DNA of 16,903 nucleotides. It comes from Protofrankia sp963555915 (GTDB lineage: Bacteria; Actinomycetota; Actinomycetes; Frankiales; Frankiaceae). Below are positions 1 through 6,465 of the stretch, one piece after another. Position 1 is the first letter of the stretch. Every line of letters begins with the position of its first letter. Made by a program: the position numbers and the translations under genes. The notes beneath the pieces are model-generated. The model was given only the letters and a program-made list of their open reading frames with translations. It ran no database searches and had not been told where the DNA came from. The stretch is from positions 1-16,903 of the forward strand of contig NZ_CAUVXL010000208.1 in the NCBI RefSeq assembly GCF_963555915.1, in the 5' to 3' direction.

Positions 1-1660
1 TCGGGTCGGGAATCCGGTTCTGTCGCTGATTGGCGAGTTCCCACAACCAGCTACCGGTCATATCCTCGATCGCGCCGCGGAACATGCGACGCGCGCTCAC
101 GGCCATGGGTCCCGCGGTACGGGACCACAGATCGGCCAGACCGCGTTCCAGCGCGTTGACGGGGACCGGAATGACGGCGGACTCCACCGGCATGAATTCC
201 GACAGCCGCCTGGTACACGCCTTCGCGGCGGCTAGATCACCCGTCCGGCCGAAGATCACCGGATAGTAGTCGTCGGCGTAGGTTCCCCAGGTGAGCCAGC
301 CCGTGGTCAGGTTCAGTTGGTCCGCCGTCGCATCCGGATGGATCCCTGCCGAACACAACGGAAAATCATACGCCCTGAGCTTGTGTTCGTCCCAGATTCC
401 GGGCACCGGGTCGAGCATCCCGATCTGGCCGGCCCACTCCACGATGTGGCGACGTGCAGCGGACAGGTGCGGGCTGCACCGAGTGGAATACGGCATGTAG
501 AAATCGGGACGTTGAAGCCGGCCGACGACCTGATACGGGATGTGGGTGAAGCTCCGCAATCGCTGCGGTGCCGTCGAGACCAGTGCGGACCCGATGCGCG
601 CTCCTGCGGTGCCCAGGCCCGTCGGACCGCCCAGGGCGCCGGTGCCCGCCTTGGCCCCGCCATTCATGTAACGGCTCGACCGCAAATGCCATTCATGACC
701 ACCTGACTGCCAGTCCTGCAGCCCCTTCACATAGGCCATGACATCCGCTCTGGCCGCCACGTCAAGGCCATGCTCCTCGACGAGCGGGGGTAACTCGGTG
801 AAGGTGGTGTGCTCGAACTGGTGCAGCCGGGAGGTAAGCAGGTCGTTGACGATGTCGGCGGCTTCCTGGGTACCACACCCCAGGAATCGTTCGAAGACCA
901 GGACGCCGTTGCTGAGCTCGCCTTCCTCTTCGACTTCGCGCTGGTAGGAGAACAGGTCGTTGCGCAGATGCACGCCGTCGGCGAACGTGTCCCGCAGTAC
1001 CTGCATAGGCCGGGTCGCGGCGATCTCGGCGGGTACCTCAGCGGCCACCGCGTGTTCGATGAGATTCGCCGACCAGGGGGCTCCGCCGACCTTTCGCCGC
1101 ATCTCGATGTATTCTACGGGGTCGGCAATCCGGTTTTCGTTGATATTGGAAAGCTCCCACAACGACTCATCCAGGAGGTTCCCGGTGCTGGCGGCGAACC
1201 GACACCGCCAATCCGCGGACCGGGCCGGAACGGTCCGGGTCCACAGGTCCGCAAGGCCGCGTTCCACCGGATTGGTCGGCGTCTGTGTGATCGCGCCATC
1301 CGTCGGCATGAACGCCCGCAACCGATCAAGATATTCCTGCGCGCCGGTCAGGTCATGGGTTCGCTTGTACAGCTCCAGAAAGTGGTCGTCGAAGTAGAAC
1401 ACCCAGACATACCAGTCGGTCACCAGATCAAGATCTGGACCTGTCGCGTCCGGATGGGTATAAGCACAGAGCAGTGCGTAGTCGTGAGCGTCGAAGTCGC
1501 GCTCGTACCAGATCACGACGCCGTTCTGCGACGCGTCGACCATGTCCATCTCGTAAGCCCAGGCTTTACTGTGCTCACGAGCTCGTTCCAGGTTCGGATT
1601 CAGCCGTGCCGGATGGGGCACATAGAACTCCGGTAGCTCGAATGGCACCATGAACCGCAC
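1..1660 (-). CDS. geoA: Geosmin synthase (germacradienol-geosmin synthase), 3' end outside window
   Basis: Bifunctional sesquiterpene cyclase: the N-terminal domain converts farnesyl diphosphate to germacradienol and the C-terminal domain converts that to geosmin. About 553 codons are visible of a family length near 730. The start region has the family signature FELPEFYVPHPARLNPNLER. The Mg-binding motif FDDHFLE is at about residues 90-96 and the second metal motif NDLFSYQRE at about 230. A Gly/Ala-rich linker follows, then the C-terminal domain with its diagnostic TYADDYYP. The C-terminal NSE motif lies beyond the left edge. The GTG start at 1660 is preceded by GAGGAAGG with a short 4-nt spacing; an ATG at 1651 is the alternative, with long spacing. 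It begins 40 bp after the encapsulin gene and is surely co-transcribed with it. The reading frame has no internal stop. Identity is very secure; only the exact start is in doubt. Confidence 0.96.
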   Translation of the reverse strand, partial: MRFMVPFELPEFYVPHPARLNPNLERAREHSKAWAYEMDMVDASQNGVVIWYERDFDAHDYALLCAYTHPDATGPDLDLVTDWYVWVFYFDDHFLELYKRTHDLTGAQEYLDRLRAFMPTDGAITQTPTNPVERGLADLWTRTVPARSADWRCRFAASTGNLLDESLWELSNINENRIADPVEYIEMRRKVGGAPWSANLIEHAVAAEVPAEIAATRPMQVLRDTFADGVHLRNDLFSYQREVEEEGELSNGVLVFERFLGCGTQEAADIVNDLLTSRLHQFEHTTFTELPPLVEEHGLDVAARADVMAYVKGLQDWQSGGHEWHLRSSRYMNGGAKAGTGALGGPTGLGTAGARIGSALVSTAPQRLRSFTHIPYQVVGRLQRPDFYMPYSTRCSPHLSAARRHIVEWAGQIGMLDPVPGIWDEHKLRAYDFPLCSAGIHPDATADQLNLTTGWLTWGTYADDYYPVIFGRTGDLAAAKACTRRLSEFMPVESAVIPVPVNALERGLADLWSRTAGPMAVSARRMFRGAIEDMTGSWLWELANQRQNRIPDP

Positions 1661-1700
1661 GTAACCTTCCTCTTCGGCTGCTCCGCGGACAACACCACGG

Positions 1701-3116
1701 CTAGTCGCGGGCTCTGGCTACCTCGACGTTCTCCAGGACGCCAAGAGCGTCCGGCACGAGAACCGCGGCCGAGTAATAAGTGCTGACCAGGTAGGAGATG
1801 ACGGCTTTCTCGTTGATACCCATGAATCGGACGGACAGGCCGGGCTCGAACTCGTCCGGGATGCCCGTCTGGTGGAGGCCGACGACACCTTGGTTGTCCT
1901 CGCCGGTGCGGAGCACGAGAATGGAGGTGGTCTGCGTGTCAGAGATGGGGATCTTGTTGCAGGGCAGGAGGGGTACGCCGCGCCAGCCCGGCACCTGGGC
2001 GCCGTCGATCACGGCTCCGGTCGGGTAGATGCCACGGCGGTTACATTCCCGGCCGAACGCGGCTATGGCGCGCGGATGGGCCAGGAGGAACCGGGAGTCA
2101 CGCCGCCTGCTGAGCAGTTCGTCGAGGTCGTCGGGAGTGGGCGCGCCAGCGTGGGTGTTGATGCGCTGGCTGCGGTCGGCGTTGTGCAGCAGGCCGAATT
2201 CCCGGTTGTTGATCAGTTCTTTTTCCTGGCGTTCCCGTAGCGCCTCGATTGTCAGCTTGAGCTGGTGTTCGACCTGGTTCATCGGTTCGTTGTACAGATC
2301 GGCGACCCGGCTGTGTACCCGCAGCACCGTCTGGGCCACGCTCAACTCGTATTCGCGGGGCGCAAGCTCATAATCGACGAAGGTCCCCGGCAACTCAGGC
2401 TCCCCGGTATGCCCCGACGCCAGCGCGATGGACGCCTCACCGTGCTTGTTCTGTGGGGGCTCGGGCCGGCTCTGGAAGTGCTCGACATGGGTCCGCAGCG
2501 CCTCGGACCGGCCAGCCAGCTCCTGGAACACCTGTTGCGACAGCGCCAGCACCGTGCACCCGGTCACCGCCCTGACCGTGAACTCCCAGCTGCTCTGTGG
2601 CTCCACCAGCACCTGGTCACCGAAGTAGTCGCCGTCAGCCAGCACACCCAGCACGGTCTGATCGCCGTACTTTCCGGCGCCGACCTTGTCGACCTTCCCA
2701 TGCGCAATGAGGAACACCCGGTCAGCCGGCTGGCCGGATTCCACGATCACATCGCCGGGAGCGAATTCCTGCTGAACGAACCGATCCGCCAACGCACTCA
2801 GGAGCACCGCGTCGTCGAACTCCCGCAGCAGGGGAAGCTCACGCAGTTCCTGGGGAATGACGCGGACCTCAGCCCCGGTCGAGACAAAAGTAATCGTCCC
2901 GTCGCCCACCGTATATGTAAGCCGGCGGTTGACCCGATACACGCCGCCCGCCACCTGCACCCACGGCAGTATCCGCAGCAACCACCGCGAGGAAATCTCC
3001 TGCATCTGTGGCGCGGACTTGGTAACTGTCGCCAGATTGCGCGCAGCCGCCGTACCCAGACTCAGCTGCGGCTGCCCGTCCTCCGTACCAGTCTCCACAC
3101 CAGCCGACTCCGTCAT
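1701..3116 (-). CDS. Family 2B encapsulin shell protein with cyclic-nucleotide-binding-like domain (EshA-like)
   Basis: HK97-fold protein expected to self-assemble into an icosahedral nanocompartment in the cytoplasm; 471 aa, close to the family norm. The N-terminal arm carries the typical LSLGTAAARNLAT and SSRWLLRILPWVQV. A CNMP-binding-type domain follows at about residues 90-215 (GQPADRVFLIAHGKV, then GDYFGDQVLV). The rest is the encapsulin core, including LLHNADRSQRINTH, PCNKIPISDTQTTSILVLRTGEDNQGVVGLHQ split over two strands, and VRFMGINEKAVISYLVS near the C-terminus. In the domain's phosphate-binding cassette the usual FGE...RxA reads FGD...WEF, so cAMP binding cannot be assumed. The ATG at 3116 (MTESAG...) fits family N-termini; a TTG at 3158 in frame has no ribosome site and was rejected. 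It is the first gene of an operon with geosmin synthase, its likely cargo or partner. Confidence 0.93.
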   Translation of the reverse strand: MTESAGVETGTEDGQPQLSLGTAAARNLATVTKSAPQMQEISSRWLLRILPWVQVAGGVYRVNRRLTYTVGDGTITFVSTGAEVRVIPQELRELPLLREFDDAVLLSALADRFVQQEFAPGDVIVESGQPADRVFLIAHGKVDKVGAGKYGDQTVLGVLADGDYFGDQVLVEPQSSWEFTVRAVTGCTVLALSQQVFQELAGRSEALRTHVEHFQSRPEPPQNKHGEASIALASGHTGEPELPGTFVDYELAPREYELSVAQTVLRVHSRVADLYNEPMNQVEHQLKLTIEALRERQEKELINNREFGLLHNADRSQRINTHAGAPTPDDLDELLSRRRDSRFLLAHPRAIAAFGRECNRRGIYPTGAVIDGAQVPGWRGVPLLPCNKIPISDTQTTSILVLRTGEDNQGVVGLHQTGIPDEFEPGLSVRFMGINEKAVISYLVSTYYSAAVLVPDALGVLENVEVARARD

Positions 3117-3158
3117 GACCGACACCACCAATTCTTGGTCGTAGCAGCAGGAAAACAA

Positions 3159-3172
3159 CGAACGTACATTCG
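3159..3172. promoter_or_regulatory. 14-bp imperfect dyad upstream of the encapsulin gene
   Basis: CGAACGTACATTCG is symmetric about GTAC with one mismatched pair. It ends 43 bp before the encapsulin ATG at 3116, where an operator for a dimeric regulator could sit. No regulator gene is adjacent, and the assignment is positional inference only. No convincing -35/-10 pair could be fixed nearby. Confidence 0.3.
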
Positions 3173-3211
3173 AGGAACATCGTCGGCGTGGTCGACACGA
3201 GCGAGCTTTCC

Positions 3212-3292
3212 CACGCCGAACATGCCGAACATGCCGACCATGCCGACCATGCCGACCATGCCGACCATGCCGACCATGCCGACCATGCCGAT
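3212..3292. repeat. Nine tandem copies of a 9-bp unit (catgccgac)
   Basis: Units run head to tail: the first is cacgccgaa, the second catgccgaa, then six identical catgccgac, and the last catgccgat. The block lies about 100-180 bp upstream of the encapsulin start, in non-coding DNA. The 9-bp period keeps any reading frame open (Met-Pro-Thr on the plus strand), but no credible gene covers it. It may be a multi-site protein-binding array or simply a slippage-prone minisatellite. There are no spacers, so it is not a CRISPR. Confidence 0.9.
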
Positions 3293-3319
3293 AAGCGTTG
3301 CCGGGCGTTGAACCCGTGA

Positions 3320-3574
3320 TTAGGGTCGAAGCGCTACCCGAGCGCGCGGGATCACGCTCCGCCCACCACCGGTGAATGAAGTGATCGGCTGCCCGTGACT
3401 ATGCGATGACGTCCCTGGTGGACTGCATCGAACGACGCCAGTAGAATAGCCGGCGCAAACCGAATACCGCCACGTCTCCCCCGTCCGTTTCGCGTGCCGC
3501 CGGCAGGCTTCACACCGACATCGCACCGCGTACAGCGCATTCTCCTTCGACCCGCGGCGCGAGCTTTGCTCCAT
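3320..3574 (-). CDS. Possible small Cys-rich ORF or gene remnant
   Basis: An 84-codon ORF from ATG 3574. Near its N-terminus it holds RGSKENALYAVRCRCEACRR, which resembles the GxxxxYxxxCRCxxCR pattern of small actinobacterial and actinophage proteins with a putative zinc-binding or HTH-associated segment. The remainder (GETWRY..., then Ser/Gly/Pro-rich) resembles nothing I recognise. There is no clear ribosome site before this ATG, and the frame stays open upstream to 3715 without a better start. It may be a decayed fragment of a mobile-element gene or a chance ORF. The frame is reported because of the motif only. Confidence 0.2.
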   Translation of the reverse strand: MEQSSRRGSKENALYAVRCRCEACRRHAKRTGETWRYSVCAGYSTGVVRCSPPGTSSHSHGQPITSFTGGGRSVIPRARVALRP

Positions 3575-4087
3575 GCGGCGAGCCGACAGAAGCTTCCCGT
3601 AGAAATCACGGAAAAGGCAAGGACTTCCACGTGCCAGTCTGGGCTGGCCCACCGTGATGGTGTGCTCTGGCCCGCTCAGGATTGAGCGTTGACCACGAAC
3701 CGTAAACCCGCCCAATCACTCGTTGTAACTACCGATATCCACTGCTCGGCCGGCCGTGGACACCGCCTTTGCTCGGTGCCGATGCCGGTGGTGCCCAGCC
3801 AGGGAATGCACCGACGATCGCATCGACCCGCCTGTGCGCAAGGCTCGTCCGGCCAGGTCCACGGTGCGCCGACCGTGACGCCGCGGTTGACGGAACGCTG
3901 GACCGGAACGCTCTGCGACGGCGTTAGATGACAGAGGGTAGCAGGTAGCCGTATTGATCTGGGTGAAATTGACTAACACGCGACACCCGGTGATGGCCGA
4001 TTCAGGCTGGTAGCCCCACTCCCGGCTACTAGTTCGACCACGCTGTACCCGATCATTATTTTTCATGTATGTCGGGCCGTAGGTAAC
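3575..4087. other. Gene-poor intergenic stretch
   Basis: No supported gene is seen here on either strand. The open frames at 3716-4138 (minus) and 3689-3931 (plus) are rich in Arg/His/Ser, have no ribosome sites and show no recognisable domain. Base composition falls toward A/T from about 3930 on, as expected for the approach to the promoter of the protease-inhibitor gene. No tRNA, insertion-sequence end or CRISPR structure was seen. Confidence 0.5.
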
Positions 4088-4129
4088 AGTTTCCCGTCGA
4101 GTAAAGCTCGCGTCATATATAGTTTCCCG
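4088..4129 (+). promoter_or_regulatory. Promoter region of the protease-inhibitor gene with paired AGTTTCCCG direct repeats
   Basis: Two identical 9-mers AGTTTCCCG at 4088-4096 and 4121-4129 are 33 bp apart, about three helical turns. A -10-like TATATA (4116-4121) lies between and abuts the second copy. Just downstream CATGACA occurs at 4131-4137 and again at 4146-4152. The segment is markedly more A/T-rich than its surroundings and ends about 95 bp before the ATG at 4227. Promoter and operator roles are inferred from position and repeat geometry; no -35 box matches well. Confidence 0.35.
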
Positions 4130-4215
4130 CCATGACATGGCATATCATGACAATCATGGATGTGCCCGACCATCGTGAAGACAGGCTTCTCAGTCGGGTT
4201 GACGAAACATGAAGC

Positions 4216-4221
4216 AGGAGG
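4216..4221 (+). promoter_or_regulatory. Strong ribosome binding site (AGGAGG)
   Basis: A perfect AGGAGG five bases before ATG 4227 decides the start of the protease-inhibitor gene. The in-frame upstream ATG at 4209 would place this site inside the coding sequence, so it is rejected as the start. Confidence 0.85.
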
Positions 4222-4226
4222 TTGCG

Positions 4227-4649
4227 ATGGCAAGGAGAAGGATTCTCGCCCGTTGGGGCACACTCGCCCTGGCACCGTTACTGGCTGCCGGCGTGGCTGC
4301 CATTCCGGCGTCGGCGGCCACAACCAGCTCGGTGGCCCGGCCGACGGGAGCACTGATTCTCACGGTGGCGCAGGGCGAAGCCCCCTATGTCGGCGCGACA
4401 CCGGTCACCCTGTTCTGTCCGCCGAACGGCGCGACGACGCACCCCAACCCGGTCGCGGCGTGCAAGGCCATCGCGGCTGCCGGCGGTAATCTCGACAACC
4501 TCGCGGGCGACCCGGGGACGCTGTGTCCGGAGATCTACATGCCGGTGACGGCCGCCGCGGACGGCTACTGGGCCGGCCGGGTCGTCCACTGGCAGAAGAC
4601 CTTCTCGAACGCATGCTTCCTGAATGTGGCCACGACACCGGTCTTCTGA
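4227..4649 (+). CDS. Secreted subtilisin-inhibitor-like (SSI family, I16) protein
   Basis: A 140-aa precursor of an exported serine-protease inhibitor. The signal peptide has an Arg-rich n-region (MARRRILARW), a hydrophobic core and a cleavage site near ASA at residues 28-30. The mature domain begins with the family's ALILTVAQGE. It keeps the four conserved cysteines (64, 79, 100, 130), expected to form the two SSI disulfides. The reactive loop reads LCPEIYMPV; compared with the classical CPMVY loop, the predicted P1 residue is Glu102 instead of Met, Lys or Arg. This would favour an acidic-residue-specific protease, or it may mean loss of inhibition. The C-terminal WAGRVVHWQKTFSNACFLN is typical. 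It is a single gene with its own promoter and a strong hairpin after it. Confidence 0.92.
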   Translation: MARRRILARWGTLALAPLLAAGVAAIPASAATTSSVARPTGALILTVAQGEAPYVGATPVTLFCPPNGATTHPNPVAACKAIAAAGGNLDNLAGDPGTLCPEIYMPVTAAADGYWAGRVVHWQKTFSNACFLNVATTPVF

Positions 4650-4683
4650 CCGGCTCCTGCCGTAGATCATCCTGAACGGGATA

Positions 4684-4715
4684 GGCGAGGGGGCCGCACC
4701 CGGGGTCCCCTCGCC
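4684..4715. terminator. Hairpin between converging genes, probable bidirectional terminator
   Basis: GGCGAGGGG (4684-4692) pairs perfectly with CCCCTCGCC (4707-4715). Three more pairs, one of them G-U, extend the stem to about 12 bp around an 8-nt loop. It lies 35 bp after the inhibitor gene and 43 bp beyond the end of the converging dehydrogenase gene. It has no U-tract, as is common for terminators in high-GC actinomycetes. Confidence 0.75.
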
Positions 4716-4757
4716 TCGCCGGGAGACGTACGCCAGCGTGAGCATCCGGGCCGCCGG

Positions 4758-5522
4758 CTACCCAACCTGTCCGGTAGGTCGGATGAGCATCTCGTTGACC
4801 GCGACCCGGCGGGGGCGGGTGACGATGTATGCCACCGCATCCGCGATGTCGTCGGCCACCAGCTTCTCGACCCCGGCGAAGCGCCGTGCGGACGCTTCGC
4901 GGATCTCCTCGCGCAGATGGTCGGTCAGCTCCGTGTCGACCGCGCCCGGCTCGACGACCGATACCCGCACGTGCCGGGCGGTGACCTCCTGGCGCAGGGA
5001 TTCGGTGAAGGCGTTCACCCCGAACTTCGTCAGGTTGTAAACCCCGGCGTTCGCCATCGCCCGCCGACCCGCGACCGAACTGATGTTGACCAGGTCGGCG
5101 ACCCGCCTGGGACCGGTGTCTGCGGCGGCGAGCAGGTGCGGCAGCGCCGCATGAGCGACGTACAGCAGACCCTGGAGGTTCAGCGACACCATCCGATCCC
5201 ACTCCTGGGTCGGCGCGCCGACGATCGGGCCGAGCAGCATGACGCCGGCGTTGTTGACCACTGTGTCCAACCGACCCAGCTCGGCGACGGTGCGTTCGAC
5301 GGCGTCGACGGCCTGGGCCTGATCGGTCACATCGTGGGCGAGGACGAGCGCCCGGCCGCCGTCGGCGGTGATCTCGGCGGCGAGCTGTTCCAACCTGTCC
5401 TTGCGCCGGGCGACCAGCGCGACCGCCGCACCGTGCCGGGCCAGTTCCCGGCCGCTCACCGCCCCGATGCCGCTACTCGCCCCGGTCACCAGGGCCACCG
5501 TGCCGTCCAGCCGTTCTGCCAT
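4758..5522 (-). CDS. Classical short-chain dehydrogenase/reductase
   Basis: A cytoplasmic NAD(P)-dependent oxidoreductase of 254 aa, the normal classical-SDR length. Visible motifs are the dinucleotide loop TGASSGIG (13-20), NNAG (90-93) and the catalytic Ser149, Tyr162 and Lys166 in NISSVAG and YNLTK. The fold then continues through VEPGAVDTEL. Arg39 and Arg40 after the second strand suggest NADPH over NADH. It resembles the broad 'YdfG/clavaldehyde-dehydrogenase-like' group whose members reduce varied carbonyls; the substrate cannot be told. The ATG at 5522 is preceded by GGAG at nine bases. It is monocistronic, with possible operator repeats just upstream. It ends next to the shared hairpin. 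Confidence 0.93.
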   Translation of the reverse strand: MAERLDGTVALVTGASSGIGAVSGRELARHGAAVALVARRKDRLEQLAAEITADGGRALVLAHDVTDQAQAVDAVERTVAELGRLDTVVNNAGVMLLGPIVGAPTQEWDRMVSLNLQGLLYVAHAALPHLLAAADTGPRRVADLVNISSVAGRRAMANAGVYNLTKFGVNAFTESLRQEVTARHVRVSVVEPGAVDTELTDHLREEIREASARRFAGVEKLVADDIADAVAYIVTRPRRVAVNEMLIRPTGQVG

Positions 5523-5543
5523 CAGTTACCGCTCCATCGTGAT

Positions 5544-5572
5544 CGTGTCCAGGTGGGACGTGTCCAAGGTGG
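5544..5572. promoter_or_regulatory. Paired near-identical direct repeats upstream of the SDR gene
   Basis: CGTGTCCAGGTGG (5544-5556) and CGTGTCCAAGGTGG (5559-5572) differ by one inserted A and lie 22-50 bp before the SDR start. Tandem half-sites about 15 bp apart fit a regulator binding one face of the helix plus a slight offset. No regulator gene is adjacent. Function is inferred from position only. Confidence 0.35.
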
Positions 5573-5696
5573 TCGTGGCAGGCAGCGCTACGGCACCTAT
5601 TGATCAGCGCACCGAGGATACGTGCGCCACGGAGCCCGAAATCCGACGCCGGAGTTGCCGCCGGTCATATGCGGTGGGCGAGCGTGGCCGCGACCG

Positions 5697-6257
5697 CTAC
5701 GGCGCCGGCGGAAGCAACGACGCCGGCGTGAAGCGCACCTCCACCGGCTCCCGCAGTGCCAGCACGTCCTCGCCGCGACCGAGATGGCTCCGCTCGTACA
5801 CCGTCCCGGTCAGGCGCAGCACGTGCACACAGGGGCCGTCCGCGGGATCGACCATCCAGTAATGCGCAACGCCCGCCCGCGCGAACTGCGCAGGCTTCGC
5901 GACCCGATCTTCCTGGGCGCTCGACGGACTCACGACCTCGACGACGAGCAGCACGTCCTCGGCGAGCAGCGCACCCGGGCGCCAGACCGCCTCCGCGCGC
6001 AGCACGACCAGATCCGGGATACGCAGGTTGTCACCGAGCCGGACGCCGGTGTTCTCCTGAACGCGCAGATGCTTCGGTAGCGCAGGGCGAAGAAGCTGCC
6101 TGATCTCGTCGGTGACGGCCTGATGGAGGGGCGAGCGCGGTGGGGCCATGAGCAGGGCTCCGGCCGTGATCTCATACCGGCGGCCGTCATCGGGAAGCTC
6201 AAGCCAGTCCTGCGCCGTCCACGGCGTCCGCTTGTGGAGCAGGAGGTTCGTCGCCAT
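5697..6257 (-). CDS. Uma2-family (DUF820) PD-(D/E)XK nuclease-like protein
   Basis: A 186-aa protein of the Uma2 family, common in actinomycetes and cyanobacteria and predicted to be a PD-(D/E)XK endonuclease; its biological role is unclear. The family features are in order: RRYEITAGALLMAPP with Glu29, RIPDLVVL with Asp82, LLVVEVVSPSSAQED with Glu107, then Lys121 in RVAKPAQFARAGV, followed by HYWMVDP. The predicted catalytic residues all appear present. GGAGG stands seven bases before ATG 6257. It is transcribed alone and diverges from the reductase gene at 6466. Usually a stand-alone multicopy gene, so neighbours give no hint. Confidence 0.9.
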   Translation of the reverse strand: MATNLLLHKRTPWTAQDWLELPDDGRRYEITAGALLMAPPRSPLHQAVTDEIRQLLRPALPKHLRVQENTGVRLGDNLRIPDLVVLRAEAVWRPGALLAEDVLLVVEVVSPSSAQEDRVAKPAQFARAGVAHYWMVDPADGPCVHVLRLTGTVYERSHLGRGEDVLALREPVEVRFTPASLLPPAP

Positions 6258-6275
6258 GCCGGTCCTCCAGAGTGT

Positions 6276-6295
6276 GGTCCGGTGCGGTCCGGTGC
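6276..6295. repeat. Two tandem copies of a 10-mer (ggtccggtgc)
   Basis: A perfect 10-bp tandem duplication followed by a partial third copy (gggtc), about 20 bp upstream of the Uma2 start. It lies in the 208-bp region shared with the divergent reductase gene. It could be a binding site or slippage; nothing else supports a function. Confidence 0.5.
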
Positions 6296-6465
6296 GGGGT
6301 CGGCCGGAGTTCGGGGCCGGGGTGCCTGGGCAAAATCAAGGATAGCCGCGGTCGCCCGCCAACTGGCCCGGTACGGCGAGGTCCAGGCCGGGCGTGACAT
6401 CCTGCTACATGTTCGAAGTTCGAGGGCAGACACCAGGTGCCAGTCACCACTAAAGAAGGTCGTGG

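Noticed and set aside
3212..3292. CRISPR array.
   Set aside because: The units are only 9 bp, directly abutting, with no spacers and no cas genes.
2265..3311. Long plus-strand open frame with Met-Pro-Thr repeats.
   Set aside because: It is the antisense shadow of the encapsulin gene extended through the 9-bp repeat array, with no ribosome site or domain.
3293..3358. tRNA-like pattern on the minus strand: a 5-bp acceptor-like pairing, a GCGC stem, an ACCC/GGGT hairpin with 7-nt loop and a GTTCAAC T-loop.
   Set aside because: Total length is only about 66 nt, the same GGG would have to serve both anticodon and T stems, and the acceptor pairing breaks after five pairs. It is not a functional tRNA.
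3716..4138. 140-codon minus-strand open frame and an 80-codon plus-strand frame nearby.
   Set aside because: There are no ribosome sites, no recognisable domains and an Arg/His-rich low-complexity composition; the first also overlaps the inhibitor promoter region.
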